DNA from: Bathynomus jamesi | Lineage: Eukaryota; Arthropoda; Malacostraca; Isopoda; Cirolanidae | DNA length: 64,000 nt | Direction: 5' to 3' | Assembly (NCBI GenBank): GCA_023014485.1 | Contig: JAJOZX010001080.1 | Location: forward strand, 310,001 to 374,000 | Part shown: in pieces, positions 52,894-63,509 of the stretch | Layout: every line of letters starts with the position of its first letter | Numbering within the stretch: the first letter of the stretch is position 1 | Made by a program: the position numbers and the translations under genes | Notes under the pieces: generated by a model | What the model was told of the DNA's origin: nothing | The model's database searches: none | What the model saw: the letters and a program-made list of their open reading frames with translations, nothing else

Positions 52894-54195
52894 TTAAAAG
52901 TCAGTGATAACGCTCCTAAATCTATCTACTTCTATTAGGGCTTGCGATTCGAGATATACTAGTACACTAATAGGAGCGTCTATAGGCTTGGCGAATTCCA
53001 GCCGCACTGAGATGTTTCCGCTCTGCTGTGGGGTTAAATGGGTATTTACGCTAGCAGATAAGTCAGGTGTAATGTCAAACGGATAAAGGTTAAATTGATC
53101 AATGAATTCTTCCTGCGTTACCCCATTACCAAGCTCATCACAATCACCTGCAATATGGGTCAGATTACTATAGGCTCTGGCACAAAGAGGTAACACAGCG
53201 TCTGATGAATAGTCCGTACCCATTGTTCCACCCAAAGCAGTGCCATTAACGTATAGAGTTATATTTTTAAGTCCGAAATTCTCGAATTTAAAGGCACTCT
53301 TTTTATATTTTCCATTCACCGAAGCATGGTCCTGCATACCGATTAATATCCTTTTAGGAAGATTTCCCAGGGCAATGTTTTCTATCTGCTTCGATGCCAA
53401 CCCTGCAGGAACCGTATATAGTTTGATTTGCACTCTGTTAATAGGATATTTCACTGTAGCGTTTAGTAAATTTTTCTCAATTTCTAGTTGTTTTGGTGAA
53501 CTTAATTTCACTCGCCGTACGCGGAGGTATGTGTCCATAATGTGAACCACAACGGGCTTTGCACCCTCTTCTTGATCAGCATCCAGATTTAAGCAGATCT
53601 CAGGACTCGTGCGGGTGAGCTTTATTTTCATATCCACCCCGTTGACAAGCAACTTCTCCTGGAAAGTGAAATCTGTGTGCAACCGTCCAAAACACTCGTA
53701 TATTTTCTTTTTAGAATTTTTAAATTTGTCCTTTATACTATTTTCATCTTTAGTTTGATAATATCCCTCGGCACTTAAAAAGGTAGCCTTCGCTTCTTTG
53801 GAAAAGTTGAGGACATTTTCCAGATAGGCTCGTAGATGATAGTACCCCGTGCCTGCCGATATGTTGGTCTGATTTAAATATACGTCACACTGGTTGAATA
53901 TGGAGTGCAGAAAGTTTGTTTCAGGGTATACAGCATATTTGTCATCGCAGACCGTTCCATCAGAATGGGCTATACGTAGCTTAGCGTACATGTGCACACA
54001 GCTTGGATCAAAAAAGTAAGGGCCTGAGCTGGGTATCACGAATTCTATAGGTGCACTCGGGGAACTAATTGTGTTTAAAGGGTTAATTGTAATAAAGTCA
54101 CTGTGCTCAATAGAAACTTGGGTTGGAGGCAGCTCAAAAAGGGACAGCTCCGATTTACAGCATTGTGAACTACATGGGTGGATGAAGCGTGCCAT
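52894..54195 (-). CDS. MCP: Maverick major capsid protein (double jelly-roll)
   Basis: 433 codons from the MARFIHPCSSQ start. An in-frame ATG 17 codons upstream is less likely. Blocks SGPYFFDPSCVHMYAKLRI, FLHSIFNQCDVYLNQ, YYHLRAYLENVLNF, LLVNGVDMKIKLTR, KRILIGMQDHASVNG and NLYPFDITPD are the conserved spine of the F54H12.2-like family, recognised as the Maverick/adintovirus hexon-type capsid. Open without stops. Forms the shell of the predicted particle. The SINE-free, GC-moderate sequence resembles its neighbours. Confidence 0.9.
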   Translation of the reverse strand: MARFIHPCSSQCCKSELSLFELPPTQVSIEHSDFITINPLNTISSPSAPIEFVIPSSGPYFFDPSCVHMYAKLRIAHSDGTVCDDKYAVYPETNFLHSIFNQCDVYLNQTNISAGTGYYHLRAYLENVLNFSKEAKATFLSAEGYYQTKDENSIKDKFKNSKKKIYECFGRLHTDFTFQEKLLVNGVDMKIKLTRTSPEICLNLDADQEEGAKPVVVHIMDTYLRVRRVKLSSPKQLEIEKNLLNATVKYPINRVQIKLYTVPAGLASKQIENIALGNLPKRILIGMQDHASVNGKYKKSAFKFENFGLKNITLYVNGTALGGTMGTDYSSDAVLPLCARAYSNLTHIAGDCDELGNGVTQEEFIDQFNLYPFDITPDLSASVNTHLTPQQSGNISVRLEFAKPIDAPISVLVYLESQALIEVDRFRSVITDF

Positions 54196-54269
54196 GGCGA
54201 AATAGTGACTCCTCTCTCGACAAGTGGTAAACAAACTATGATTCATGAGATCAATGTCCTTAGCTTATA

Positions 54270-54656
54270 TCAGTCAAAAAAGTGGTCAACCATAGGTTTC
54301 ATTCGCTTACAGCACTTCTTTTTTGATAGCCTTTTACGTTTAATACCACGTGACCCCTTCTTCTTCCGGGGAGCCCTCTTCTTCTTCCCGCCACCACGCA
54401 TTTTTCTCTTTGCATCTTTGATGATTTCGTCCCGTGTACGCTTTAAATGTTTTTTTAGAGCTTCTTTAGGTTTAGCCCCGGCCAATATGTCTTCTGCAGT
54501 GTTAATACCTGATTGTAGCGCTTTCCTTCCGAGGTATCTGGCCCCCCTCTTCAGCAAAGGAACAGCCGTACGTAGTATGGATGAAAAAATGGATCCAAGT
54601 CCACTACCGCGCTGGTATCTCACCCCTCGATAGACGGTGAAAGGCTTTCTATCCAT
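54270..54656 (-). CDS. Basic virion core protein (adenovirus pVI/pX-like)
   Basis: 128 codons, open. N-terminal GVRYQRGSGLGSIFSSIL, amphipathic AVPLLKRGARYLGRKAL, then a run of Lys/Arg (GGGKKKRAPRKKKGS, KRKRLSKKK). Glycine-rich start plus amphipathic helix plus basic tail is the pattern of adintovirus/Maverick core proteins. Its ATG overlaps the penton stop (TAATG), so both are probably on one transcript. Likely binds DNA and capsid interior; protease cleavage at its Gly sites is possible (inference). Confidence 0.8.
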   Translation of the reverse strand: MDRKPFTVYRGVRYQRGSGLGSIFSSILRTAVPLLKRGARYLGRKALQSGINTAEDILAGAKPKEALKKHLKRTRDEIIKDAKRKMRGGGKKKRAPRKKKGSRGIKRKRLSKKKCCKRMKPMVDHFFD

Positions 54657-55513
54657 TATAACTCAGTGCGTCGAAAGTGTAGCTTCACTGTTAAGCTCCC
54701 GTTACCGAATGGGAAGTTTTCACCCTCAATCGTTCTTATATATATTGAGATATTGGTTATTAAATTAGTTGCGACATTCACATAATGGGGTCTGTCATAT
54801 GTAATACTCAAACTCCTTCCTCTATGGTTGGGGATGTGAGCAATGCGCAGCAGGCGTGCCTGGGTATCCCCAACAAACTGGTGCTCCACTATATTACTGT
54901 AAATATAGCACATGTCTGGGGACCTTTCAGCCAATTTCTCCATCTTCAATTGATACATTAATCTGGACAAGTCATGCTGTGTCTCGTGAAATGTGTCTCT
55001 TTGGAAGACTGCGCTATATCGGCCATTGGTTAGAATTTGGAACTTTCTATGGTCTTTAATACGTCTGTTAGTCTTTGATTTTAGGATTAGTGTATGTGCA
55101 GGGTTGTTTACGATTTCGTATACTAAATCATTCGTAAGGTTTGAGTTTCTTAAACTTACGTTTAAGCCTCTCACAACATCCTCGGCCGAACCATATTGAC
55201 CCGGTCCTAGTCTTACTTCTGTACTGTAATACCGTGCAACCTTAGTCCGAGCGATACGCATAGTTTCATCCATAGCTACCCCAGCTTTTTCACACTCGTC
55301 AATGTCTCTAAGAATCGTAAAAACGGTTTCTTTATGTTCAATATTTAAAAAGATGGTGTCCAGCTGAATTTCGCATATCCCCACCTCATACGAATCACGA
55401 CCCAATTCAATGTGCTTGTGGAGCTCTGTTACAAAGTTGGCTAGTGTGTTGTTAGGGTGTACAGACAGGGACGAGGAGGACGGGAGTGTGACGTAGAAAT
55501 GGTTAGGAGCCAT
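54656..55513 (-). CDS. Maverick minor capsid (penton-type, single jelly-roll) protein
   Basis: 285 codons, open. The start MAPNHFYVTLPSSSS is characteristic, followed by NTLANFVTELHKHIELGRD, SYEVGICEIQL, and near the end RSLSITYDRPHYVNVA and LTVKLHFRR. This matches the penton-base-like protein of Mavericks and adintoviruses. Lies between integrase and core protein. Predicted to occupy vertices of the particle. Confidence 0.88.
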   Translation of the reverse strand: MAPNHFYVTLPSSSSLSVHPNNTLANFVTELHKHIELGRDSYEVGICEIQLDTIFLNIEHKETVFTILRDIDECEKAGVAMDETMRIARTKVARYYSTEVRLGPGQYGSAEDVVRGLNVSLRNSNLTNDLVYEIVNNPAHTLILKSKTNRRIKDHRKFQILTNGRYSAVFQRDTFHETQHDLSRLMYQLKMEKLAERSPDMCYIYSNIVEHQFVGDTQARLLRIAHIPNHRGRSLSITYDRPHYVNVATNLITNISIYIRTIEGENFPFGNGSLTVKLHFRRTEL

Positions 55514-55543
55514 GTTGCATACTATTTAAGCTTCATTATTGCA

Positions 55544-56574
55544 TCAGCTTTTATATAGGTGTTGAAGCTTTCTGGGTACCCTAGCCATTTCACCAGGTAC
55601 ATTTTTCTTTCCTGAACCTTTGCTTCCTAAAATTTTCTCAATTTTAAACACATTTTTTCCTAAATTAAACGCAACTTTCTGCAATTCCTCGCGGTAAAAA
55701 CCTCCTGAGATTTCTTCCCCATTCAAATCTTCAATGTAATACATCATTATCTCACCTTTAGGTCTCATAGCCCTAACTTTAAAAATCTCGCGTGTCCATC
55801 CTTGCTCAAAACCCTTTGCGAATTTATTCCCCGAACGCGACAGCCTTACATAATCATTGATTTTGAAGCGCGCCGAGTGTGGTGTTGGTGATCCATCTCT
55901 CTCGGGAGCGTACCTCTTTCTAAAACTTCGTTAGGTGTTGTCCCAATCGTGCGATGGTGTGAGCGGTTGTAGGATGATGCCAATGATTCCAGAATGTCTA
56001 GAAATCTGTATGTGTTTTTATGTGTAAAATAACGGTGCATGCGTTCCTTTATGGTGCGCTGAACTCTTTCAGCTAAAGAAGCCTTATGTATAGAATTGGT
56101 TGTGTAATAGCTGATATTAAACTCTGTCAACATGTTCTGAAAAGCACGGCCTATAAATTCCTTCCCCATATCCGTACAAAAATAGCCAGGAACCCTGTTT
56201 TCTTTTAACATTAGCGTTTTGGTGGCTTTAGCAACTGTTTCAGGTGATTTATTTTTCAGAGGAACTAGCCACAGATATCTAGAGAATACGTCTATTATGA
56301 ATAGAATGTAGCGGTAACCATCGTTATACACAGAATATCTTTGCATGTCTGTTAAATCTGCTTGCCAAATAGAATCAATCGAGGAAGCCGTTGTCTTGGC
56401 TGTTTTAAACCTTTTTCTCACAGGCTTATGAAGCGTATAAGCGTCCTGCTCCCTCAAAAATCTTTCAACATCTTTTTTTCCTACTCCGTAAACACTTCTG
56501 TACAGTCTATCTACGCCGCCGTAAGAGGATGGGGTAGAAATGTCATAATAGCGTTTAGTTAATACGTTAGCCAT
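55544..56574 (-). pseudogene. INT: Maverick integrase (retroviral type), frameshifted
   Basis: 55846-56574 is open for 242 codons: HTH-like/zinc-less N-terminus to ~65, then the rve core with Asp73 (IWQADLTDM), Asp135 (YFCTDMGKEF) and Glu169 (KASLAERVQR). A frame change near 55900 separates the last part; 55544-55830 carries the C-terminal region, including YYIEDLNGEEISGGFY and the start of a chromodomain-like segment, which is itself cut by a one-base shift near 55605. The catalytic triad is intact, but the protein cannot be made full length. Family role: integration of the element. Confidence 0.85.
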
Positions 56575-56638
56575 TTGCGTATTTTAGAGGCACGTGGGTA
56601 GGGTTGGTTTAACCTCTTCTTGCTCCTCTTCAAAGGTG

Positions 56639-57301
56639 TTACCGGGGGGACGGCGCCTTCAATTGTGTCACATGCGTTGCATGTTCCAAGTCTTTTAACC
56701 TGTTCAGATTTCCTATCAACGTTTTAGGGACATTTATTTGTTGTAGTCTTGCTTTAATATGCTTCCATCCTGATGGTGATGGCCTATCCCACTTTCTCAC
56801 CAGATCATGGACAATGTCTACGATATTCGATCCCTGTACCTTTGATCCTTCCACAATGATCTCGCCTGTATCGGTCCATTGTATGGCTGGATCCTCATTC
56901 AATAGATTATAAAGACTTAAGCCTTTACTCATCAATGTATGTGGGAGGGTGCTTTTTAATACATGTTCGATATGTTGTGTGGCTAATCCCTTAATTTTTG
57001 GTTGGTCAGCTGTATCGTCGGGCTCAGATCCTATGTCGCCATGTCCATCGTCCCCCATGCTGTGCCTAATAACCACAGGAATCTCTGTAGGGCTCTTATA
57101 ATTTTCGTACTCGTGAAGAAATTTCTGCAGAGCTTCTTGGTATAAGATTCTTTTCTCATCAGGTGTTTTTTCACTGTTTAATAGGGCTAGCAATTCGCTT
57201 TCCATTCTTTTAAGTCTGCTTTTACGGGGATCTAGATCCGTGTCTGGATTCCTTTGCAGTGAAGCGTACACCTCGTGGGGAATCACTACCACTTTCTTCA
57301 T
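56639..57301 (-). CDS. Conserved Maverick protein of unknown function
   Basis: 220 codons, open. N-terminal MKKVVVIPHEVYASLQR and LLNSEKTPDEKRILYQEAL (helical, coiled-coil-like), an acidic linker, then LKGLATQHIE-type text and GWKHIKARLQQINVPKTLIG. I know this arrangement from other Mavericks but not its role. Its ATG overlaps the stop of the upstream small gene (TAATG). Confidence 0.75.
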   Translation of the reverse strand: MKKVVVIPHEVYASLQRNPDTDLDPRKSRLKRMESELLALLNSEKTPDEKRILYQEALQKFLHEYENYKSPTEIPVVIRHSMGDDGHGDIGSEPDDTADQPKIKGLATQHIEHVLKSTLPHTLMSKGLSLYNLLNEDPAIQWTDTGEIIVEGSKVQGSNIVDIVHDLVRKWDRPSPSGWKHIKARLQQINVPKTLIGNLNRLKDLEHATHVTQLKAPSPR

Positions 57302-57612
57302 TATATTAATCTAGTCAGTAAAGGACCCAAAACTGAAAATAAGATGGGGAGAAATGACCCTCCTGTTTGTACAATAATTCGTTTTTTCTTCGCTACAGTT
57401 TGACTTTTACGAGCGAGTGCACGTATTATGTTCTTGTAGCGCGTAGGCGAGCCTTCTGAGGGGTTTTCATTGATACATTGCAATTTATAACGTTAAGACA
57501 GATTTCACAGATGCATTTTAAAAAGTCGGCGTCGATATTTTTAATAAACATCTGCTGCATTGCCCGGGGCAGTCGATGATAGATTTTTATTAATTCACGG
57601 TATTTCTTTAGT
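57301..57612 (-). pseudogene. Small Maverick membrane-type protein, frameshifted
   Basis: Two reading frames form one small gene. The upstream frame (57400-57612) has KKYRELIKIYHRLPRAM, then ICEICLNVINCNVSM; the downstream frame (57301-57440) has RYKNIIRALARKSQ, a KKKR run and a GGSFLPILFSVLGPLLTRLI tail. CICE, NV and GGxFLP blocks in this order are typical of a short Maverick protein of unknown role. The frame change is near 57430-57440. The tail is a short hydrophobic, membrane-active-looking helix. Confidence 0.65.
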
Positions 57613-57617
57613 CTCTG

Positions 57618-58246
57618 TCATTCTGGAATATACACCGTTTCAGGCTCGTTTGGAAATATATTCGTTCGCAGAAGCACTCTAAACGTGTTTCGCGGATGAA
57701 GGTCGCAAAGCAAATATCCGTAACGCGTGCTTGTAGCTTCTTTATAAACTTCCAAAAACTCCTTACGCTGATTCGGGAACATTTGATTGGCTAATACCCC
57801 AATTTGTGATACATCTCTACGTTGCGCGAATAAGACTAGATATTGCGTATTTAACGACACATCGCGCATGTATCTATTTTTGAAAAATAGATTCTGATTG
57901 ATGAAGAACACGCTTATGTTAAGATGGTGGGAGAATACTGTAAATGTCTCGGCAAACGTTTTATCCATCTCCAACATGAGATCGTCAATTACAATGATGT
58001 ATGTTCATTTCCCTTTAACGAATTAACGTCATATACGCCTTTGTGGAACAAAATATCATCTTGGTACTCGTTGAACACTGATTGATACGTCGAATAGCAC
58101 CATATAACTTTATGCACAAATTTCGAGAACATCTCTCCCTTTTCTTTAATGATTTTAAGCATAAACACAGTTTTACCACATCCTGTAGGTCCAGATATAA
58201 TACATGTGGATGGGCTCGTGAATCTGAATTTTTCTACAGAGTCCAT
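57618..58246 (-). pseudogene. ATP: Packaging ATPase (FtsK/HerA type), one frameshift
   Basis: 58246 (ATG) to ~58000 has MDSVEKFRF and Walker A GPTGCGKT. A one-base shift near 57990-58000 moves to the frame 57618-57998, which opens with Walker B (hydrophobic strand ending in DDL) and continues VFFINQNLFFKNRYMRD and NTFRVLLRTNIFPNEPE. Both catalytic motifs are present but in different frames. Family role: pumps element DNA into capsids. Confidence 0.88.
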
Positions 58247-58336
58247 TTCTAACACGTCACACTCCTAAGTGGGTCATTTACAAAATATTACAAATTTTGA
58301 GTGCTGTTCCTTATATTTTGTTTTCTTCTCCCACAG

Positions 58337-61300
58337 AACCGTGAATGACGATGAGGTAGAGCACCCCATCATTGACATTACGGATGACCTCGACGACAGT
58401 GTAGTTGTGATCTCCTCCCCTGCCAACGAACCCTCACCAGCGATACCGGTAGCACGTCCAAAGCGGCGGTATGAGAACCCCACGTCAGGTATAAAGTGAC
58501 CGAAATACGCGCCTGTTGCAGCAGTAATAGATCCCCAACCCTCAACCTCTTACGCAACAACTCCCCCCAGCAGCACCTCCCGCTAATATATCCCCTTATT
58601 CATCCGCCACAGTTGCCCCCCGTTCTGTTAAGTCTACAATAATAGATCTCCAACCCTCAACCTCCTACGCAACAGGCCCCCAGCAGCAACTTCCGCTAAT
58701 ATATCCACTAATTCATCCGCCACAGTTGTCCCCCGTTCTGTTGAGGATGCTATAACGTTTGAGTTGGTGCGCTCCGCAGTCCCCACCCCAGCCTTGACTA
58801 GAAATCGGTATAGAGTCAGGGTCGACCCTAGAGCCATGTATAGCAATGGAATTGAGCGCGGGCTACGCCGGGTTGTACAGCGTATTGTAGAGTTTGCTCT
58901 TCAGAATCGCGACGAGCGTGAAGTCAGGACGAGTCTGTCCTTTGGATTCGGGTCAGATGACGGTGATGTAGACGATTATTGGGTGATAGTGCCATTTAGA
59001 CGTTTGGCGGCTGAAGATGTAGAATATATATTAGGACGTATAATGCAAGCCGCCCAAAGTAGTATAGCCTTTAATATGGACAACTTCACGGTAAATATTG
59101 ATCGTGTATTCCGTGTTGCGGGTCATAGTGCCATACCGTATACTCTTAACTTCAATTCTCCGACTATTTACCGAAAGCATATAAACGTCGATCGTGGTTG
59201 CGGCTTTATAGCAGTACTCTTAGCACATATGTTTACTGTACAAAATACACAGGCCCCAAAAATTTGGTTGCCTACGGTCGTGGAGCGTGCCCGTAAACTA
59301 GCTGTAGACTGTGAACTTGAATTTGACTGTAATATGGGTCCTGAAGAGTTGAGAAGGGTAGAACAGGAAATGAATGTCCGTATAGTTGTATTTGGGCTGG
59401 ATGATCGTCGTAGGACTGTGTATGTTTTTAAAAGCTGTGTGAGAGATCGTACAAGACCCCTACTTATTTTAGGATTGTCAGGGACAACGTATCTCCCCAT
59501 CCGTAATATAAGGTGGCTTTACGCGAGTTATGACAAAAGTCGAAAATATAGGAGACATCATGATTTGTGTAAGGGGTGCCTCGAGTTTGCGGATGATATT
59601 GTGAGACATTGTAAAGAATGTCACATGGTATGTGAGCAGTGTAAAAGCACCAAATGTGAAAGCCGTGTAGTTGACGCTGAGAAGAGAGACTGTGATGTGT
59701 AGACGCACATTTTTCAATAATAGCTGTTTTGATTTCCATAAATCAATTGGCACGTGCAGGAAAATGAGAATCTGTGAATGTGGTATGTTTCACACAATGG
59801 ATAATTGGGGAAAATTTAAGCACAAGTGTGACGTAATTCACTGTCCTACATGCCAGGAGGCATATAAGGCGGATGGAGTAAAGCATGTATGTTATATGAA
59901 AGATGCTAAGCCTAAAAATAACCCTTGTATAACTGTATACTACGATATAGAAACATATACGAACGCTGAAACCAAAGAGGTAATTCCACATTTACTTGTG
60001 AGCCAGACCATCTGTGATGAGTGTATGGGTATCGAATGTGACGAGTGCCCCAAATGCGGTAAACGGACAAACGTTTTTAAAACGAATGTCCGCGATAGTC
60101 CTGTGAAACTATTTGTGTCCTATATTGTCAAGTTAGCCGACAAGTTCAAAAAAATGACTGTGTATATTCTCGCCCATAACGGGGCAAAGTTTGACACGCA
60201 GTTCCTTTATAAGGAGTTGCTTGAACACGAATCCTCTGAGATATTTACAGGTGATCCATTGAAAAGAGGCAACAAATTAATACAGATGCAAATATGAGGC
60301 AATGTACAATTTAAAGACACTTTATTATTCACACCTTGTAAATTAGCAAAGCTACCCAAGGTGATGGGAGTAGCAGCTGAAGTTTCCAAAGGATACTTCC
60401 CTTACATTTTTCTCACCAGCGAGACTTTAAACTACGTAGGCTCACCACCACCCAAACATTATTTTGACTGTATGGATGAACGTGAAGACTTTGATCGATA
60501 CTACAACAGTTTTAATGAAAGTAACCCTTATAATATAGCTGATGAATGTGAGCGTTATTGCGTGAATGATGTGCGCGTGCCTAGAGTATGTTTCCAGGCC
60601 TTTAGAAGGATGTACATAGCCCGTTTCAAATGCGATCCGCTGCAAGTCGCAACCACCATCGCATCATTATGTTTTACGGTGTTCAAGAATAACTTCATGC
60701 CTAAAGACACCTTAGCCATTATTCACCGAAACAACCCCCGCAGTTACGGACACAAGGCTATTTACTGGCTCATACACCTACAGCAACAGACAGGTGTATA
60801 CATAAAGCACGCCCGCAACACGGGTGAAGTACCCATTAAGATTAATGGACGTGTTTTTTGGGTTGATGGGTTAAGTGAAAACCGTGTCACTGGTGTGAAG
60901 ACTGTGTACTAATTTAACGGTTGCTGGTGGCATGGATGCCCCCGTCCTGAGTGCGGAATCGCCGGAGATATCCACGGTAGATCTCCTGCCGACTGTCTTG
61001 CATGGACCCGCACCCGCGATCAACTTATAGGATCACAGTTCACTCACAAAGTCTTGTGGGAGCATGAATATGATGCACGGATGGAGACAGACGAGGTGTA
61101 CCGTGAGGAAATAAACACGATCAAGCGTTCAATGGTGCTGGATCCTCTCAAATGTGGTGATAGCTTGTTTGGAGGACGTACAAATCCATTCAGACTATAC
61201 TTTCCACCTACGGAGGGTGTGAAGCTCCATTACTACGATTTCTGTTCTTTATACCCATACGTGATGAAGAACAATCCGTACCCCGTGGGCGCTCCTGAGA

Positions 61301-62527
61301 AACTGGTGGGACCTAACCTGCCATCCATCAATGAATTTTCAAGAAATTTGAATGATCGTTACTTTGGGCTCTCTTTCGTAGACGTACTCCCCCCACGCAA
61401 TTTATGGATGCCAATCTTACCTGTCGTTATCGACGACAAGCTCATGTTTCCCCTGTGCGTGAAGTGCGCGGAAGAGGATAACGGCGATTGTAACCATATA
61501 CCCCACCAGCGTAAGATCAGAGGCGTATATACAAGTCCTGAGCTGGCCCTAGCCGTACGCCATGGTTATAGAATACTGAAGATACATGAGGTGTGGAGGT
61601 TTCAGAAGCTACCCAACCTTTTTACACCATATATAAACGCCTTTTTGAAGGATAAGGTTGAGGCATCAGGGTATCCGCGAGGAGTTGATACCGAAGATGA
61701 AAAGTCTGCCTATATTCAACGTTACCGCGACTGCGAAGGTATACAACTTGATCGTGTCCAAATTGCAAAGAATCCTGGCAAGCGCTTTAGTGCAAAGTTG
61801 TCTAAACAGTCTATGGGGAAAATTTGCGCAGAATACCGGCAAAGGGAACATTCATTTGGCAGAAAGTTATAGTGATGTCTGGGATTATGCCAATGCTCCC
61901 GATAAAGAGGAGATCGTGAATGTAGGTAATACTTACATAATAAAGTACAACAACACTGAATTGGCCACAGATACCTCAAGGGTTACAAACATACCTGTGG
62001 CCAGCTTCACAACAGCCTACGCCCGTATAAAACTTTGGGGTCTATTGCATTCTCTTGGGCAGAGAGTATTGTATGCCGATACAGATAGCGTGATATTCAC
62101 AGAGAGGGAGGGTGAATACATGCCCGCTATTGGGGAGTTCCTCGGCGAGCTCACTGATGAGATTAAGGATGAGTATGGGGACAACGCATACGCTGACTCT
62201 TTTGTCTCAACAGGACCTAAAACTTATTGGGTACGGGTCAGGGTGGGGGAGGATATGAAATATATCGTGAAGGCAAAGGGTATTACGCTCAACCATGCGA
62301 ATCGGCGGGTTGTTAACTTTGAATCGTTGAAGGATCTAGTGTGTTTGGACGATGATGAGGGCGAACGACCTCCCCAACTAATTGTAGGCACCCACAATTT
62401 TCGGGCGCAGAAGCTGGGGGGCGTGAAGGAACTTAGGGGTACGAAGGTGTGCCGTAACACCTATAGGAAACGTTACCAGTCACCTGGTACCTATGATACC
62501 GTACCCTTTGGATACCATAACGTTTGA
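58337..62527 (+). pseudogene. PolB: Protein-primed DNA polymerase B, several breaks
   Basis: Parts in order: acidic N-terminus from the AG at 58336 (HPIIDITDDL, DSVVVISSP); Pro/Ser-rich duplicated linker; 58632-59702 with an OTU-like-looking NVDRGCGF block and a Cys-rich cluster (CKGCLE, CKECHMVCEQC); 59671-60297 with ExoI VYYDIETY and ExoII AHNGAKFDTQF; 60298-60912 with ExoIII YCVNDVRV; 60913-61815 with PolA DFCSLYPYV; then CLNSLWGKF and PolC YADTDSVIF to the end at 62527. Breaks: stops at 58497 and 60295 (TGA) and 60910 (TAA), frameshifts in the linker, near 59700 and near 61800. All exonuclease and polymerase motifs can still be read, so decay is moderate. Confidence 0.92.
58516..58750 (+). 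repeat. Tandem duplication in the polymerase linker
   Basis: Two ~118-bp copies, AATAGATC(C/T)CCAACCCTCAACCTC ... TCATCCGCCACAGTTG(C/T)C, at about 58523-58640 and 58641-58745. Copies differ by small indels, which shift the reading frame between them. Confidence 0.85.
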
Positions 62528-62610
62528 TGCTTCTATTGTTAACTGACACGTATTTGTCTTGTATATAATCGTATCTATTGATTTATTACACGTATTTGTA
62601 AATATATATA
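62528..62610. other. Remaining Maverick flank after PolB
   Basis: 83 AT-rich bases with ACACGTATTTGT occurring twice (62546, 62588). No terminal repeat recognisable; interrupted at the TA before CACTGTG. Confidence 0.5.
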
Positions 62611-62828
62611 CACTGTGTTCGCACTTATTAAGTAGATTACATTTTCTCCAATGTTTTCAAAAGGTTTTCCCCGATTTCAATGAAATTTGTAGTAAATAAT
62701 TACTATATATAGCAGCATTGATGGTATTCATTTCGATAAAATATTTTGATAATTAAAATAATTATCTCATTTTATTGGAAAATATGTAAAATATTGTTAT
62801 TAAGCAAGTATTCTATTTACGGATCTAA

Positions 62829-63494
62829 ATGGTGAAAATGGGTAAGAAGAAGGATTTAACATTAACTGAAAAAAGAAAAATAGTCAAGTTACTCGCTGAA
62901 AATATAAAATCTATTGAAATTGCGAAGCAGTTTGGCAGAGCTTATCGAACTGTAAACAAGTTTGTAGCGGAGGGTACCAAACTGAGGCAGAGAAGTGATA
63001 AAGGAGCTATAAGAAAAGTGACGAGGCGGCAGATATCTGTAATCAAGCACAAATTGCAAAGCATCCATTGTCCTCGAGTAAAGAGGTTTTTGAGCAGGCT
63101 GGCATACATAATGTACCAAGAACATCTCGATGTGGAATCCTCCAAACAATTGGCAAGACGTGTAAACCTACGATTCAGTCACCATTAACACCCAGGTACA
63201 AGAAGCAACGTGTTGAATGGGCGCATCAGTACGTGAAAACAGATTTTAATACTGTATTGTTCACCGATGAATGAAAAGCAACCCTTGAGGGACTTGATGT
63301 TTGGTCAAGAAGATGGATTGCTGAGAGCCAATTTCTACCATCGAGATTAAGACGCCAACAAGCTGGAGGTAGTGTCATGTTTTGGGCAGGATTCATAGGC
63401 AATGAAGTAGCTGTCCCATACAGAGTGCCTGATGGTGCAAAAATGAATGCCCAGTTTTACACAAACTTTCTAAAAGAAAACCTCATTCCATGGT
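62829..63494 (+). pseudogene. Tc1-like transposase, copy 1, truncated
   Basis: MGKKKDLTLTEKRKIVKLL and IEIAKQFGRAYRTVNKFV form the first HTH; RRQISVIKHKLQSIHCP the linker. A frame change at ~63075 leads to SSKEVFEQAGIHNVPRTS (second HTH), RVEWAHQYVKTDFNTVLFTD with the first catalytic Asp, then a TGA (63272-63274) and VWSRRWIAESQ, GGSVMFWAGF. The second Asp and the Glu/Asp are missing because the copy stops at ~63494. Confidence 0.85.
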
Positions 63495-63509
63495 AGAGAT
63501 TGACCCTTA

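Larger units (their letters stand above)
52287..58336 (+). other. Predicted 6.05-kb intron over the leftward gene cluster
   Basis: Donor GTAAGTG at 52287 and acceptor TTTTGTTTTCTTCTCCCACAG ending at 58336 (a classic pyrimidine tract, shown here in part). Exon phases agree. All leftward Maverick genes lie inside it on the opposite strand. Inference from sequence only. Confidence 0.45.
50906..62610. mobile_element. Maverick/Polinton (adintovirus-like) element
   Basis: Contains the full gene set that defines the group: protein-primed PolB, retroviral-type integrase, FtsK/HerA-type ATPase, adenain-like protease, double-jelly-roll major capsid and single-jelly-roll penton proteins, plus the small basic and membrane-type proteins. 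PolB is rightward, all others leftward. Left limit may extend into the tandem array from ~49.8 kb. Right limit is cut by Tc1-like DNA at 62611, so no terminal inverted repeat pair or target duplication could be checked. Such elements are integrated relatives of viruses; this copy is decayed. Confidence 0.93.

Noticed and set aside
53240..53545. Plus-strand frames within the capsid and penton genes
   Set aside because: Shadows of the strongly conserved minus-strand genes.
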